Shown in pieces: positions 25,211 to 35,449 of a DNA stretch of 64,000 nucleotides. Source of the stretch: Prolixibacteraceae bacterium. Its GTDB lineage: Bacteria > Bacteroidota > Bacteroidia > Bacteroidales > Prolixibacteraceae. Below the pieces are notes generated by a model. It worked only from the letters and a program-made list of their open reading frames with translations. It was not told the DNA's origin and did no database searches. The DNA lies in contig JAFLKN010000013.1 in NCBI GenBank assembly GCA_019163175.1, positions 1 through 64,000 on the forward strand, given 5' to 3'. The position numbers and the translations under genes are program-made. Position 1 is the first letter of the stretch; each line of letters opens with the position of its first letter.

Positions 25211-26776
25211 ATGAAAAATAATAGAATAAAATCATTAGCTGTAATCTTTGTCGCACTGATGTTTACCTCATGTGTCAAAGATCTGGATGTTACTCCCAAA
25301 GATCCAAATATCATTACTTCACTTACTGTTTACGATTCTCCTGCGGCTTACAAAGAAGGATTGGCAAAACTGTATGCTACTTTTGCAGTAAGCGGTCAGC
25401 AAGGTCCTTCAGGACAAGCTGATATTGCAGGAATTGATGAAGGTTTTGGAAATTATCTTCGTCAGTACTGGAATGCTCAGGAATTATCAACCGACGAAGC
25501 TGTGATGGCTTGGAACGATGCCTCAATCAAAGATTTCCACTGGCAAACATGGGCTCCGAATGATGTATTTATTGCTGCTGTATACTCACGCATCATGTAC
25601 ACCGTTGCCCTATGTAACGAGTACATTCGTGCAACAGAAGGCAATACCGATGCTAACATCGTGAAATATCATGCTGAAGCAAGATTTCTCCGTGCACTGG
25701 CTTATTATCACGCCATCGATTTATTCGGAAATCCACCTTTTGTGACTGAAGCTGATGCTCCGGGAGCATTTTTTCCAAAGCAAACTACCCGTGCCGCTTT
25801 ATTTACTTACCTCGAAACAGAGCTTAAAGCAATTGAAACCGATTTAGGAGCTCCAAAATTTGAATATGCCAGAGCCGATAAAGCTTCGGCATGGACTCTT
25901 TTGGCTAAACTATATTTGAATGCTAAAGTATATGTTGGTACAGAAAAAGCTGCTGAATGTGTTACCTATTGTAAAAAAGTAATTGATGCCGGTTATACAC
26001 TTGCACCAAAATACGCCAATAATTTCACTGCTGATAACAACCTTAGCCCTGAAATTATTTTCCCAATTACATCAGATGGACAACATACCCAAACCTATGG
26101 AGGTATGACTTACCTGATTCATGCACAGATTGGTGGAAGCATGCCTCCTGCACAATTTGGTGTTGGTGGTGGCTGGGGTGGAATTCGCACCACAAAATCA
26201 TTGGTAAACAAATTTGCTGATAACACTGGCGCAACCGATAAAAGAGCAATGTTCTGGTCAGCCGGACAAAAACTCGAAATTGCAGATATCGGTCAGTTTA
26301 CTGATGGTTGGGCAATTACCAAATACTCCAACCTTACTTCTACCGGTGCTGCCGCTCCTCATGCACATCCAGATTTTGTTGATACCGACTATCCTGTATT
26401 CCGTTTAGCCGATGTTTACCTGATGTATGCCGAAGGAGTACTCAGAGGTGGTTCAACTGGTGATGCAACAACTGCTTTAGGATATGTAAATGCGTTGCGT
26501 CAACGTGCTTATGGAAATGCAACCGGAAACATTACTTCTGGTCAAATGACTCTGGATTTCATCCTTGATGAACGTGCCCGCGAATTGTATTGGGAAGGAC
26601 ACCGCAGAACCGACCTTGTACGTTATGGCAAGTTTACAGGTGGTTCGTACTTATGGCCCTGGAAAGGAAAAGCTGAAGCAGGAACTGCAACTGAAAGTTT
26701 CCGCAATCTATATCCAATTCCTTCCAACGATTTAGGAGCGAATCCAACATTAAAGCAAAATCCTGGTTACAATTAA
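25211..26776 (+). CDS. SusD/RagB family glycan-binding lipoprotein
   Basis: 521-aa surface lipoprotein that lids the SusC pore and binds oligosaccharide. The signal peptide ends at a lipobox (MFTSC, Cys about 21). Characteristic parts: N-terminal SusD-like helices (PAAYKEGLAKLYATFAVSG), the TPR-like core (VKYHAEARFLRALAYYHAIDLFGNPPFV), and the C-terminal RagB/SusD signature (FRLADVYLMYAEGVLRGG, ILDERARELYWEGHRRTDLVRYGKF, YPIPSNDLGANPTLKQNPGYN). It always pairs with SusC; here 19 nt downstream and 19 nt before the next gene, so one transcript. Confidence 0.96.
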   Translation: MKNNRIKSLAVIFVALMFTSCVKDLDVTPKDPNIITSLTVYDSPAAYKEGLAKLYATFAVSGQQGPSGQADIAGIDEGFGNYLRQYWNAQELSTDEAVMAWNDASIKDFHWQTWAPNDVFIAAVYSRIMYTVALCNEYIRATEGNTDANIVKYHAEARFLRALAYYHAIDLFGNPPFVTEADAPGAFFPKQTTRAALFTYLETELKAIETDLGAPKFEYARADKASAWTLLAKLYLNAKVYVGTEKAAECVTYCKKVIDAGYTLAPKYANNFTADNNLSPEIIFPITSDGQHTQTYGGMTYLIHAQIGGSMPPAQFGVGGGWGGIRTTKSLVNKFADNTGATDKRAMFWSAGQKLEIADIGQFTDGWAITKYSNLTSTGAAAPHAHPDFVDTDYPVFRLADVYLMYAEGVLRGGSTGDATTALGYVNALRQRAYGNATGNITSGQMTLDFILDERARELYWEGHRRTDLVRYGKFTGGSYLWPWKGKAEAGTATESFRNLYPIPSNDLGANPTLKQNPGYN

Positions 26777-26795
26777 ACTTCTAAATTTTAAAACA

Positions 26796-27842
26796 ATGAA
26801 TAAAAAAATATTAATATATCTAACTTTCATTGGATTGATCGGACTTTTGTTTTCATGTGAAAAAGACGAAACAAAAGCAGTTTTGTTAGACAATCCAAAA
26901 GCGCCAACGATTGTGAGTTTGCCCGATTTGACCCTCAAAAGGGCCAATGGGTTGAACGTGCTAAAATTTGTTGGTACAGCTGTTGATCCCGGATTTCAGG
27001 CCTCAGTAACTTACTATCTGGAGGCATGTGCCAAAGGAAATAACTTTCAGGATGCCGTTACAATCTTAACTGATAAACAAGATCTCGCCATGGAAATTAC
27101 TGTTGCCGATCTTGATGGAATTTTGCTCAAGAAATTCCCTGCTGACCTGACAAGTTCTATTGATTTCAGAATACGGTCAGTACTCTCCACAAGCAGCGGC
27201 ACTGGTTCGTTTGTTTACAGTTCACCTGTGAAAAATGCCGACGTTAAAACATATGGTCCTCCAGCATTGGCGGTAACTGTTGCCGGAAAATTGCAAACCA
27301 TTGTATCTCCTGGCGACAACAAACAATACGCTGGTTGGATTTATACCGATGGTACTGCCCTCCAGTTCACCAATACCGATGATGGTAAAAAATATGGCGG
27401 AGTTCTTGCCCCGGGAAGTACAACCGTTTATAATTTAACCGAAAACGGACCTGCAATGGCGCTCGAAGCTGGTGCTTACAACATGACTGCTGACATCAAT
27501 ACCGGACAAATGAAGCTGACCGTTGCTGATGTTACCATTGGAATTATTGGTGATGCAGTAGGTGGATGGGATAATGATACCAAAATGGTGTTTAATTTTA
27601 CTGATCGTACCTGGAATGTTACCAAGACCGTTACCGCTGGTGGAATTAAATTCCGCACACATAACAGTTGGTCTGCTGTAAATGTTGCCTACAATCCTGC
27701 TGCTCCAAGTTTAACCAATTTGTATCAGAATGATGGAAAAACTGATAGCCAGGACATTAAAGATATTGCTCCCGGAAAATACAGCATTAAACTGTATTTG
27801 GAAACTACTCCTATGAAAGTTGTTTTCACACCAGTTCCTTAA
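26796..27842 (+). CDS. SusE/SusF-like outer membrane lipoprotein
   Basis: 348-aa lipoprotein (LLFSC, Cys about 21). The N-terminal about 110 residues look like a SusE-type immunoglobulin-like domain (LDNPKAPTIVSLPDLTLKRANG pattern split over two strands, VTYYLEACAKGNNF). The C-terminal half carries glucan-binding domains with the family's IGDAVGGWDNDTKMVFNFTDRTW pattern, tryptophan-rich as in SusE/SusF starch-binding modules. It should hold alpha-glucan at the cell surface for the SusCD transporter and the secreted amylase. 19-nt spacings on both sides support one operon. Confidence 0.82.
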   Translation: MNKKILIYLTFIGLIGLLFSCEKDETKAVLLDNPKAPTIVSLPDLTLKRANGLNVLKFVGTAVDPGFQASVTYYLEACAKGNNFQDAVTILTDKQDLAMEITVADLDGILLKKFPADLTSSIDFRIRSVLSTSSGTGSFVYSSPVKNADVKTYGPPALAVTVAGKLQTIVSPGDNKQYAGWIYTDGTALQFTNTDDGKKYGGVLAPGSTTVYNLTENGPAMALEAGAYNMTADINTGQMKLTVADVTIGIIGDAVGGWDNDTKMVFNFTDRTWNVTKTVTAGGIKFRTHNSWSAVNVAYNPAAPSLTNLYQNDGKTDSQDIKDIAPGKYSIKLYLETTPMKVVFTPVP

Positions 27843-27861
27843 ATCGTCAAAATAATTTCTC

Positions 27862-29469
27862 ATGAAAAGAAAAACGTTATATAGAATAATGGCCATCCTT
27901 GTAGCTGCAACATTTTTATTTGCTGCCTGTACCGAGGATACTGCTGATGTAAGGTTGGATTCACGACTTTCAACATCTCAATTACTGAGCATTACTTCAA
28001 ATTCGGCGACAGTTGTCGGATTTATTGTTGCCGAGGGCGCAGGGTTTTCTGAAAAAGGAGTTTGCTACAATACTGCTGCATCTCCAACTATTTCAAACAG
28101 CAAAGTTGCTTACTCAGGAACATCAACTGCTGCAACCTTTAATGTTGCGCTAACAGGCCTTAATTTTGCCACCAAGTATTACGCCCGTGCTTATGCCACA
28201 ATTGTTGGATCGGGTACAATCTACGGTGAGGAGTATTCATTTACTACCTTACCTGTTTTACCAACACTTACCACTACAGCGGTAACGGCCATCACAAGCT
28301 TCACTGCAACCGGTGGAGGTAGTGTAACGAAAGATGGTGGTGCCAGTATTACCGCACGTGGAATTTGTTTTGGCTTAAAGACAAGTCCAACACTTGCTGA
28401 CAGCAAAACTACTGATGGAACTGGCTTAGGAACATTCACAAGCTCGTTGAAAGGATTGAAGCACAACACAACTTATTATGTACGTGCTTACGCCACCAAC
28501 AGTGCAGGCACAGCGTATGGTCCTGAAGTAACCTTTATGACTGCCGCCTTGCCTGATGCAATTTATGCCTTAGGCGATGGAACAGAAGCCGGTTGGGACA
28601 ATTCCAAAGCAATTAAAATTAACCAGACAGCAACTCCTGGTATTTATGAAGGAATTTTAGTTCTGTCAGCAGCCAAAAGCATGAAGTTTATTCAAACCTT
28701 AGGGGCTTGGCAACCACAATGGGGTCAGGCTACTGGTCAGGCTGTCGGTATCTTAGGTGTCAACTTAGGCGGAGGTAGCGATCCTGATGCAGTTACTACT
28801 CCAGCTACAGGCGGAAATTACAAAGTAACAGTTGATTTGGGCGCAATGACTTACAAAGTTGTAGCTGCTTATCCTTCGGCCTTGTATATGATTGGCGATG
28901 GAGTTGGCGGTTGGGATTGGGCAAGTCTTAATCTCCCAATGATTCCGGTAAACAGCCATCCTAATTTATTCTGGAAAATTGTTTGGATGAATGCTAGTGG
29001 TGGTTTCAAATTCGCTCCACAAAAAGAATGGAAAGACGATTTTGGAAAAATAGGAGATGCTACCGGTGGAATTTATGCCAAAGGTGGTGACAATATTCCT
29101 GTTCCCGGAACTGCTGGATATTATATGGTAGTTGTTGACTTGATTGCAAATAAAATAGCCATTGCCGATCCTAAAGTATATCTGATGGGAAATACAATTG
29201 GTTCATGGGATACAGCTAATGCAGCCGGATTAATGAATGTTGACAATGCAAATAGTGTTGTCACAATTACTAAAACCTTAGCTGCCGATGAATTGAGAAT
29301 GTATGCATGGCATCCTTGGTTTACCGACTGGTGGCAATCAGAATTCATCATCCTGAACGGAAAGATTGAATTCCGTGGAACAGGTGGCGATCAAACCCGG
29401 GTTGCTGTAACAGCAGGATCTCATACAATTAATTTGAATTTCAAAACCGGTGACGGAGTTATTCAATAA
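27862..29469 (+). CDS. SusF-like surface glucan-binding lipoprotein with Fn3-like repeats
   Basis: 535-aa lipoprotein (LFAAC, Cys about 22). Residues about 35-230 hold two fibronectin-type-III-like repeats of the Bacteroidota type (NSATVVGFIVAEGAGFSEKG, KYYARAYATIVGSG; FTATGGGSVTKDGG, YYVRAYATNSAGTAYGPE). The C-terminal about 300 residues carry three repeats of a SusE/F-like carbohydrate-binding module, each starting with a GDG/GNT-x-GWD motif (YALGDGTEAGWDNS, YMIGDGVGGWDWA, YLMGNTIGSWDTA). Extended stalk plus three glucan-binding heads; it should capture starch at the surface. Last of the four lipoprotein/porin genes; a strong terminator follows. Confidence 0.82.
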   Translation: MKRKTLYRIMAILVAATFLFAACTEDTADVRLDSRLSTSQLLSITSNSATVVGFIVAEGAGFSEKGVCYNTAASPTISNSKVAYSGTSTAATFNVALTGLNFATKYYARAYATIVGSGTIYGEEYSFTTLPVLPTLTTTAVTAITSFTATGGGSVTKDGGASITARGICFGLKTSPTLADSKTTDGTGLGTFTSSLKGLKHNTTYYVRAYATNSAGTAYGPEVTFMTAALPDAIYALGDGTEAGWDNSKAIKINQTATPGIYEGILVLSAAKSMKFIQTLGAWQPQWGQATGQAVGILGVNLGGGSDPDAVTTPATGGNYKVTVDLGAMTYKVVAAYPSALYMIGDGVGGWDWASLNLPMIPVNSHPNLFWKIVWMNASGGFKFAPQKEWKDDFGKIGDATGGIYAKGGDNIPVPGTAGYYMVVVDLIANKIAIADPKVYLMGNTIGSWDTANAAGLMNVDNANSVVTITKTLAADELRMYAWHPWFTDWWQSEFIILNGKIEFRGTGGDQTRVAVTAGSHTINLNFKTGDGVIQ

Positions 29470-29515
29470 ATAATAAGCTTGATGCAGCAAATTAAGCTGC
29501 AAAGAGAACTAAATG

Positions 29516-29551
29516 CCCTGTCAGGAGTTTCAATTCCTGACAGGGTTTTTT
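29516..29551 (+). terminator. Strong terminator after the susCDEF-like genes
   Basis: Perfect 11-bp stem CCCTGTCAGGA / TCCTGACAGGG with an 8-nt loop followed by TTTTTT, 47 nt after the last stop codon. It precedes the GH13 gene by 28 nt, so amylase transcription must read through or start within the short remaining gap. Confidence 0.93.
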
Positions 29552-29578
29552 AAACATTAAACCAAAAAGAATATTGTC

Positions 29579-32329
29579 ATGATCCGCATTTGCTTAATTA
29601 TTTTAACCGTCATCCTTCCGATTCATATTTTTGCGCAAGTTACCACCTCGCCTGCATTGCCCATCGAAACCAAAGCGGTAACCATCACTTTCGATTCATC
29701 AAAAGAAACCAGGCTTGGATTTTATACTTCTGATTTGTATGCGCATACCGGCGTAATTGTTGAAGGAAATACACAATGGCAACATGTAATCGGTTCATGG
29801 GGAAACAATACTTTACAGCCCAAATTGACAAACAAAGGAAACGGTATATACGAGTTGTCAATAGTTCCCGACATAAGAACATATTTTTCCGTATTACCTG
29901 CTGAAAAGGTTAAAAAATTAGCTCTTGTCTTTCGTTCAGTCGATGGTACCAAGCAAACCAACGATATTTTGATTGATGTTTTTGCTGAAGGATTAAATGT
30001 CAACATTACTTCGCCTAACAGAACCAATATTTTTGAAAAAAATGAATCATTCATTTTCACGGCCTCAACCACCAGTGCAGCCGACATTAAATTATTCCTG
30101 AATAACCAGGAAATTGGTTCCCAGACAGGAACCTTGATTACCCAAAACTTGACTATTCCCAACGCCGGAAATTACTGGCTGAAAGTGAAAGCAAGCCAAA
30201 ATACTACAGTAAAACTTGACTCTGTTTTGGTATTTATACGCGAAACGACTCCGATTGAAAGCAGACCTGCCGGATTACAAACCGGTATCAATTATACCAA
30301 CGATCTGTCGGCCACATTACTAGTTTATGCACCTGGCAAGAAAAACATTTTTGTTACCGGCGACTTCAACAACTGGGCGCTCGATAACAGTTACCAGATG
30401 AAAAAAGACGGAGATTATTTCTGGCTTAAAATTGAAAATCTGGTTCCGAAAAAAGAATACATCTTTCAGTATCTGATTGATGGCAAAATCAAAATTGCAG
30501 ATCCTTATACCGAAAAGGTTTCTGATCCTTACGACGATAAATACATTTCTTCTGCTGTTTACCCAAACATGTTGGCCTATCCCGAAGGGAAAGCATCCGA
30601 CCGTGCATCAGTTTTGCAAACAGCACAAACACCATATATTTGGAGCACTCCAACCTACACAACACCAGCAGCAAGTAAACTTTCGGTATACGAATTGCTC
30701 ATCCGTGATTTTACTCCGGAACGAACCTATAAAGCCCTTCAGGCAAAACTCGATTACCTGAAACGTTTGGGGATAAATACCATAGACCTGATGCCTTTCA
30801 ACGAATTTGAAGGCAACATTAGCTGGGGCTACAATCCGAACTTCTATTTCGCTCCGGATAAAGCTTACGGAACCAAAAATGATTTGAAAGCACTGATAGA
30901 CGAATGTCACAAGCAAGGTTTTATCGTTATTCAGGACATGGTTTTAAACCATTCGTTCAATTCTAACCCAATGGTAAAAATGTATTGGAACGACGCATTG
31001 AACCGACCAGCTGCCGATAATCCATGGTTTAACCAAACATCACCTAACACAACCTATTTCTGGGGATCTGATTTTAACCATGAAAGTCAGGCTACCAGAG
31101 ATTTTGTTGACCGCGTTAACAAATACTGGATGACCGAATACAAAATCGATGGTTTCCGTTTCGATTTCACCAAAGGTTTTACCAATACGCCAGGTGATGG
31201 TGGCGGATATGATGCGGCACGAATTGCAATTTTAAAACGAATGGCCGACAAAATATGGGAAGTAAATCCTAAAGCATTTGTAATTCTTGAACATTTTGCT
31301 CCTGATGCTGAAGAGAGAGAACTGGCAGCTTATGGCAATGGCATGTTGATTTGGGGCAATGTAACCTACAATTTTAGTGAAGCCGCCATGGGATATAACG
31401 AATCAGGAAAATCTGACCTTAACCGCGCATCCTATCAATCAAGAGGTTATTCAAAGCCTGGACTTCTAGCCTATATGGAAAGTCACGACGAAGAACGTCA
31501 GTTGTTCAAAACACTATCTTATGGAAATTTACTTGGCACCTACAATACCAAAGAACTCAATACAGCCCTCGAACGCAGCCAGCTTACCACAGCGTTTTTT
31601 TTATCGCTCGCCGGACCAAAAATGATCTGGCAGTTTGGTGAACTGGGTTACGATTTTTCAATTAATTACTGCGAAAACGGAACCATAAATAACAATTGCA
31701 GAACTGACCCAAAACCACTTCATTTGGAATATCTGGATAATAGGAACCGTCAAAAACTTTTCGATGTATATTCGGCCATGCTGCGACTGCGACAACAATT
31801 CGATGTATTTACTTCAGGAACAGAAACCCTTTCAGTATTTGGAGAAGTAAAAAAGATACAGCTAAAACTGAACGATCACAACATCACCCTGATTGGCAAT
31901 TTCGGGTTGGCTGACCTGACGATTACTCCTAATTTTCAGCACACCGGAACCTGGTACGAATTTTTTAGCGGCAACGAAGCAACTGTAACAGATGTAAATG
32001 CTTCCATTATCCTGAAAGCTGGCGAATATCGCTTGTACAGTGATAAAAAGTTACCCGCTTTCAAAGACCTAAAAACAAGTCTTCCTATCGAAAAAAAGCA
32101 ATCGGAATTGAGTATTTACCCTAATCCTGCAACTGAAATGATCACTGTCGAATCCAAAGAAATTATAAAAGCAATAGAGTTGATTTCAGTCGAAGGAAAA
32201 CTTATACAAAACATAAAAAACGACACCAATTTTCTACAAATTAATTTGAGCCAACTGAAGTCGGGAATGTATTTCTTACGGGTAAAAACAGGCAGTCAGC
32301 TTCTTACCGAAAAAATTGTGAGAAAATAA
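29579..32329 (+). CDS. Secreted GH13 alpha-amylase with T9SS sorting domain (SusG analogue)
   Basis: 916-aa secreted alpha-glucanase. Signal peptide to about residue 20 (IHIFAQ). Residues about 20-225 form beta-sandwich domains; about 240-330 is a CBM48/E-set-like domain (NIFVTGDFNNWALDNSYQM). The GH13 barrel spans about 370-760: VIQDMVLNHSFNSN (region I), IDGFRFDFTKGF (nucleophile Asp), VILEHFAP (acid/base Glu), and MESHDEERQLF (region IV). Residues about 840-916 are a type IX sorting domain (LSIYPNPATEMITVES, LKSGMYFLRVKTGSQL), so it is exported across the outer membrane and attached at the surface. It replaces the SusG lipoprotein of classical sus loci. Starts 28 nt after a strong terminator. 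Confidence 0.92.
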   Translation: MIRICLIILTVILPIHIFAQVTTSPALPIETKAVTITFDSSKETRLGFYTSDLYAHTGVIVEGNTQWQHVIGSWGNNTLQPKLTNKGNGIYELSIVPDIRTYFSVLPAEKVKKLALVFRSVDGTKQTNDILIDVFAEGLNVNITSPNRTNIFEKNESFIFTASTTSAADIKLFLNNQEIGSQTGTLITQNLTIPNAGNYWLKVKASQNTTVKLDSVLVFIRETTPIESRPAGLQTGINYTNDLSATLLVYAPGKKNIFVTGDFNNWALDNSYQMKKDGDYFWLKIENLVPKKEYIFQYLIDGKIKIADPYTEKVSDPYDDKYISSAVYPNMLAYPEGKASDRASVLQTAQTPYIWSTPTYTTPAASKLSVYELLIRDFTPERTYKALQAKLDYLKRLGINTIDLMPFNEFEGNISWGYNPNFYFAPDKAYGTKNDLKALIDECHKQGFIVIQDMVLNHSFNSNPMVKMYWNDALNRPAADNPWFNQTSPNTTYFWGSDFNHESQATRDFVDRVNKYWMTEYKIDGFRFDFTKGFTNTPGDGGGYDAARIAILKRMADKIWEVNPKAFVILEHFAPDAEERELAAYGNGMLIWGNVTYNFSEAAMGYNESGKSDLNRASYQSRGYSKPGLLAYMESHDEERQLFKTLSYGNLLGTYNTKELNTALERSQLTTAFFLSLAGPKMIWQFGELGYDFSINYCENGTINNNCRTDPKPLHLEYLDNRNRQKLFDVYSAMLRLRQQFDVFTSGTETLSVFGEVKKIQLKLNDHNITLIGNFGLADLTITPNFQHTGTWYEFFSGNEATVTDVNASIILKAGEYRLYSDKKLPAFKDLKTSLPIEKKQSELSIYPNPATEMITVESKEIIKAIELISVEGKLIQNIKNDTNFLQINLSQLKSGMYFLRVKTGSQLLTEKIVRK

Positions 32330-32419
32330 AATTGAAATAAACTATTTGATAAGCATTTTATTCGATTCTATTTTTAACTAATTTTAGCCCAATTCATGGG
32401 CTATTTTAGTTAGAGATAT

Positions 32420-33667
32420 ATGAAAAGATTTTTTTTAGTCCTGCTTACACTTTTATTTATTGGTTTTACATTTGCTGTTCAACCAGCACGAAAGCCTTTT
32501 ATACAATTGACTGTTGATGGGAAACCAATCAAGAGCGGCGAAGTTCTGACCGTTGTAACTGGTCAAAAATTAACGGTTGGAGCCGAAATGGAAGGCGGCC
32601 GAAGAGATTTTTGTAAATTCCCTGATATTTATGCCGATATCGCCGGAACTGCTCAAATTCTGTCCAGAGGAAAAGATGGTTTAATCTATCAACTTAGCGG
32701 AGTTAAATCTGAATGGAAGTTACTTGACGAAATCGTTCTGTTCACCGGTGACAAATTTGTAAAAGTTATTCCAGGGGCAAAAAAATCAATAGCCGAAATT
32801 ACCCTTTCCGACACCCCATTCTCACAATCATTTCTGAAAGTAAACATCAATGCAAAATGGCAGTTTAGCCAAAGCGACAAAACCAATCAAGAAGAAAATA
32901 TCGCTGAAGCAATAGTTTATTTTAAAGTTTCAGGAACATCTGATGAATGGTTTTCGACTCGTAATGTGAAGGCCAGTGGAGTGAAAAATGAACAGGTCCA
33001 GGAAAAATTAAATGCCGTGCAAGCTAAATGTGACAGCATTGAAAGCAGCATCTATAAATTGAAATTTCCAGCTGTCCAACAATCGATTAAAAGCCTGCAA
33101 ACAGATGTAAGCGAAGTAAAATTAGCAATAGAAGAAGTAAAAAAAAGTAATACGGCCTACCTTACTAAAATTGTTTTTATCGGACTTCCCACTGATAATA
33201 CCATCAATAACTTAAGCACTTTTGCGATGATAAAAACAAACTGGGGATCACTCGAAACCTTGGTTCAAAGCCTGAAAGAACTAGCTGGCAAGCTTCCGGC
33301 CCAAGCAACAAAAGAAAGCAAAGATGAACTTGTAAAGCTGATTGGGAACTACGTTGACTGGCAATACAAATTACCTGAAAATACATTCAAAATATTGTCA
33401 CAATATATTCCTGATTTTAATCCTGGTGATATTCAGATTCCCGGAAACATTCACTTTATTGCTGAAGAAAAGACTATCACCAACTATTCGAAAACTTTTA
33501 GCGATTTTAATGCCTTTCTGGATAAACGGATCGAACTGATTCCGATGGAAATTCAAAAGATAAATGCAACTCAAACTAAACTTCAGGCAGTTCGCCTGTT
33601 CGATGGAATGCTGCGGAGTTACTTTTCCTCTATTGGCTGGGCCGAGTGGAAAAATACACGGGAATAA
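32420..33667 (+). CDS. Exported protein of unknown function with coiled coil
   Basis: 415-aa protein, not recognised. A signal peptide is clear (MKRFFLVLLTLLFIGFTFAV). Residues about 25-165 look beta-rich (FIQLTVDGKPIKSGEVLTVV, KLTVGAEMEGGRRDFCKFPD), possibly one or two Ig-like domains, with single cysteines rather than a lipobox. Residues about 190-240 form a coiled coil (VQEKLNAVQAKCDSIESSIYKL). The remaining about 170 residues are helical with no motif I know. It lies 90 nt after the secreted amylase on the same strand, but has no carbohydrate-enzyme features. Role unknown; periplasmic location is inferred. Confidence 0.75.
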   Translation: MKRFFLVLLTLLFIGFTFAVQPARKPFIQLTVDGKPIKSGEVLTVVTGQKLTVGAEMEGGRRDFCKFPDIYADIAGTAQILSRGKDGLIYQLSGVKSEWKLLDEIVLFTGDKFVKVIPGAKKSIAEITLSDTPFSQSFLKVNINAKWQFSQSDKTNQEENIAEAIVYFKVSGTSDEWFSTRNVKASGVKNEQVQEKLNAVQAKCDSIESSIYKLKFPAVQQSIKSLQTDVSEVKLAIEEVKKSNTAYLTKIVFIGLPTDNTINNLSTFAMIKTNWGSLETLVQSLKELAGKLPAQATKESKDELVKLIGNYVDWQYKLPENTFKILSQYIPDFNPGDIQIPGNIHFIAEEKTITNYSKTFSDFNAFLDKRIELIPMEIQKINATQTKLQAVRLFDGMLRSYFSSIGWAEWKNTRE

Positions 33668-33684
33668 TTCGGCATTGGTTTCGT

Positions 33685-35319
33685 CTAATATACTTTCTCT
33701 CCGTTCAAAACAGTTTTCAGTACTTTTGCCCTCAAAATACCGTCGTCGCAACAATTCATCAAATCGGTATCTAACACCACAAAATCAGCACATTTACCTG
33801 GCTCAATACTTCCCTTTTTTGTTTCCTCGAATCCAGCTCTAGCAGCCCAGATGGTGATGGAACGTAAGGCCTGTTCCCGTGTCAGTGCATTTTCCATTTG
33901 AAAACCTTCAGCAGGCAGTCCTTCTATATTTTTTCGTGCAACCGAAGCAAAAAAAGTTTTCAGTGGACTGATGTCTTCAATCGGAAAATCTGTTCCGTTC
34001 GGTAGCCAACCATTTTGTGCCAATAATTCCTGATAGGCATAAGCCGATTTGATTCGCTCGGAACCCAATCGCTCGTCGGCCCAAAACATATCTGAAGTCG
34101 CATGAGTAGCCTGAATAGATGGAATGACAGCATATTTTGAATACAAGGCGAAATCATCCGGATGGACAATCTGAGCATGTTCGATTCGCCAACGACGATC
34201 ATTCTTTCCTTCTAAAAATTTGCCATAAATTTCCAATATAAACCGGTTGGCTCCATCACCAATACAATGTGTAGCCACTTGAAAATTGGCCTCAAATGCT
34301 TTCCGGCAAATGGTTTCGAAATATGGAGCTTCGTTCATCAGCAAACCCCGGTTTCCAGGGCTATCCGAATAATCAGCAAGCAGATAAGCGCCACGCGAAC
34401 CCAAAGCGCCGTCAGCATATAATTTGATTGTATTTACCTGCAAGCGATCTGTAATATAAGGCCCTGATTTCAGAAAATGATTAAGGTTTTCATCACTGGG
34501 TTCCATCATTGCATTGATGCGCATTTTCAACTTATCCTGTTTTTGCAGTGAATCCATCAACATTATCGTTTCCAGCTGAAGGCCGCAATCGGTTACCGAC
34601 GTTAAGCCAACAGCAAAACAATTATTTTGAGCAGTTTGCAAGGCTTTTGTTTGCAAAGCAACTGACGGAGAAGGAATTTGATTAAATACCAAATCTTTGG
34701 CATTGTCAACTAGCACACCTGTTGGCTTGCCATTTTTCAGCAACACCTCTCCCCCATCTATTTTTGTTGTTGCAGTAATTCCAGCCAGTTCAAGTGCTTT
34801 CGAATTGCACCAGGCAGCATGTCCATCAATCCTGATCAGAAAAACCGGAACATCGGGAAAAAGCGCATTCAGCCGTTGGTTATCCGGAAACTCCTTTTCA
34901 GGCCAGAGATTCTGATCCCAACCGCGACCCAACAGCCATTCGCCTCCAGCCTTGGCCAAGTGTTCCTGAAGTTTCAGGTAAATACTCTCCTGATTAGCAA
35001 TACCCGCCAAATCGGCATACTGCATCAGGTTCATGCCGTAACCGTAAAAGTGGCAATGCGCATCGATAAAACCCGGATAAACCACCATTCCATCCAGGTC
35101 TGAAATCTGATCAGAAGTATATTTTGCGCTGATTTCTTCATTGGTTCCTACAGCAAGAAACTTACCATCCTTCACCGCAAAACTTTCAGCAATTGTAAAC
35201 GAATCGTTTACGGTATAAACCATGGCATTAATAACAATCTGGTCAACTTTCATTTTGGGTGAATTACAGGATAATATAGCCAATGCAAGAACTGGAAATA
35301 GTGTTTTTACTTTGTTCAT
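33685..35319 (-). CDS. YtcJ-like metal-dependent amidohydrolase, lipoprotein
   Basis: 544-aa exported amidohydrolase. Lipobox LAILSC with Cys about 18. Family landmarks: VVYPGFIDAHCHFYGYG (metal-binding HxH region), LLGRGWDQNLWPEKEFP and DGHAAWCNSKALELAGI, typical of the YtcJ/NfdA group, IKLYADGALGSRGAYL, THCIGDGANRFI, RIEHAQIVHPDD (metal-binding His), and a C-terminal SIEPGKCADFVVLD strand. The group hydrolyses amide bonds of uncertain natural substrates. Convergent with the unknown exported gene (17 nt between stops). Probably monocistronic. Confidence 0.9.
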   Translation of the reverse strand: MNKVKTLFPVLALAILSCNSPKMKVDQIVINAMVYTVNDSFTIAESFAVKDGKFLAVGTNEEISAKYTSDQISDLDGMVVYPGFIDAHCHFYGYGMNLMQYADLAGIANQESIYLKLQEHLAKAGGEWLLGRGWDQNLWPEKEFPDNQRLNALFPDVPVFLIRIDGHAAWCNSKALELAGITATTKIDGGEVLLKNGKPTGVLVDNAKDLVFNQIPSPSVALQTKALQTAQNNCFAVGLTSVTDCGLQLETIMLMDSLQKQDKLKMRINAMMEPSDENLNHFLKSGPYITDRLQVNTIKLYADGALGSRGAYLLADYSDSPGNRGLLMNEAPYFETICRKAFEANFQVATHCIGDGANRFILEIYGKFLEGKNDRRWRIEHAQIVHPDDFALYSKYAVIPSIQATHATSDMFWADERLGSERIKSAYAYQELLAQNGWLPNGTDFPIEDISPLKTFFASVARKNIEGLPAEGFQMENALTREQALRSITIWAARAGFEETKKGSIEPGKCADFVVLDTDLMNCCDDGILRAKVLKTVLNGEKVY

Positions 35320-35449
35320 ATGATTTTAGGATTCGGAACTAACAAATGTAAAACTTTGAAAGAGTTAAGCAAATTGTCAAAAATGCTGATTTGAAATTTG
35401 CATTCCTTTTTAGTTAGGCTCTATGCTTAGCTAAATAAAAGAAATATGC

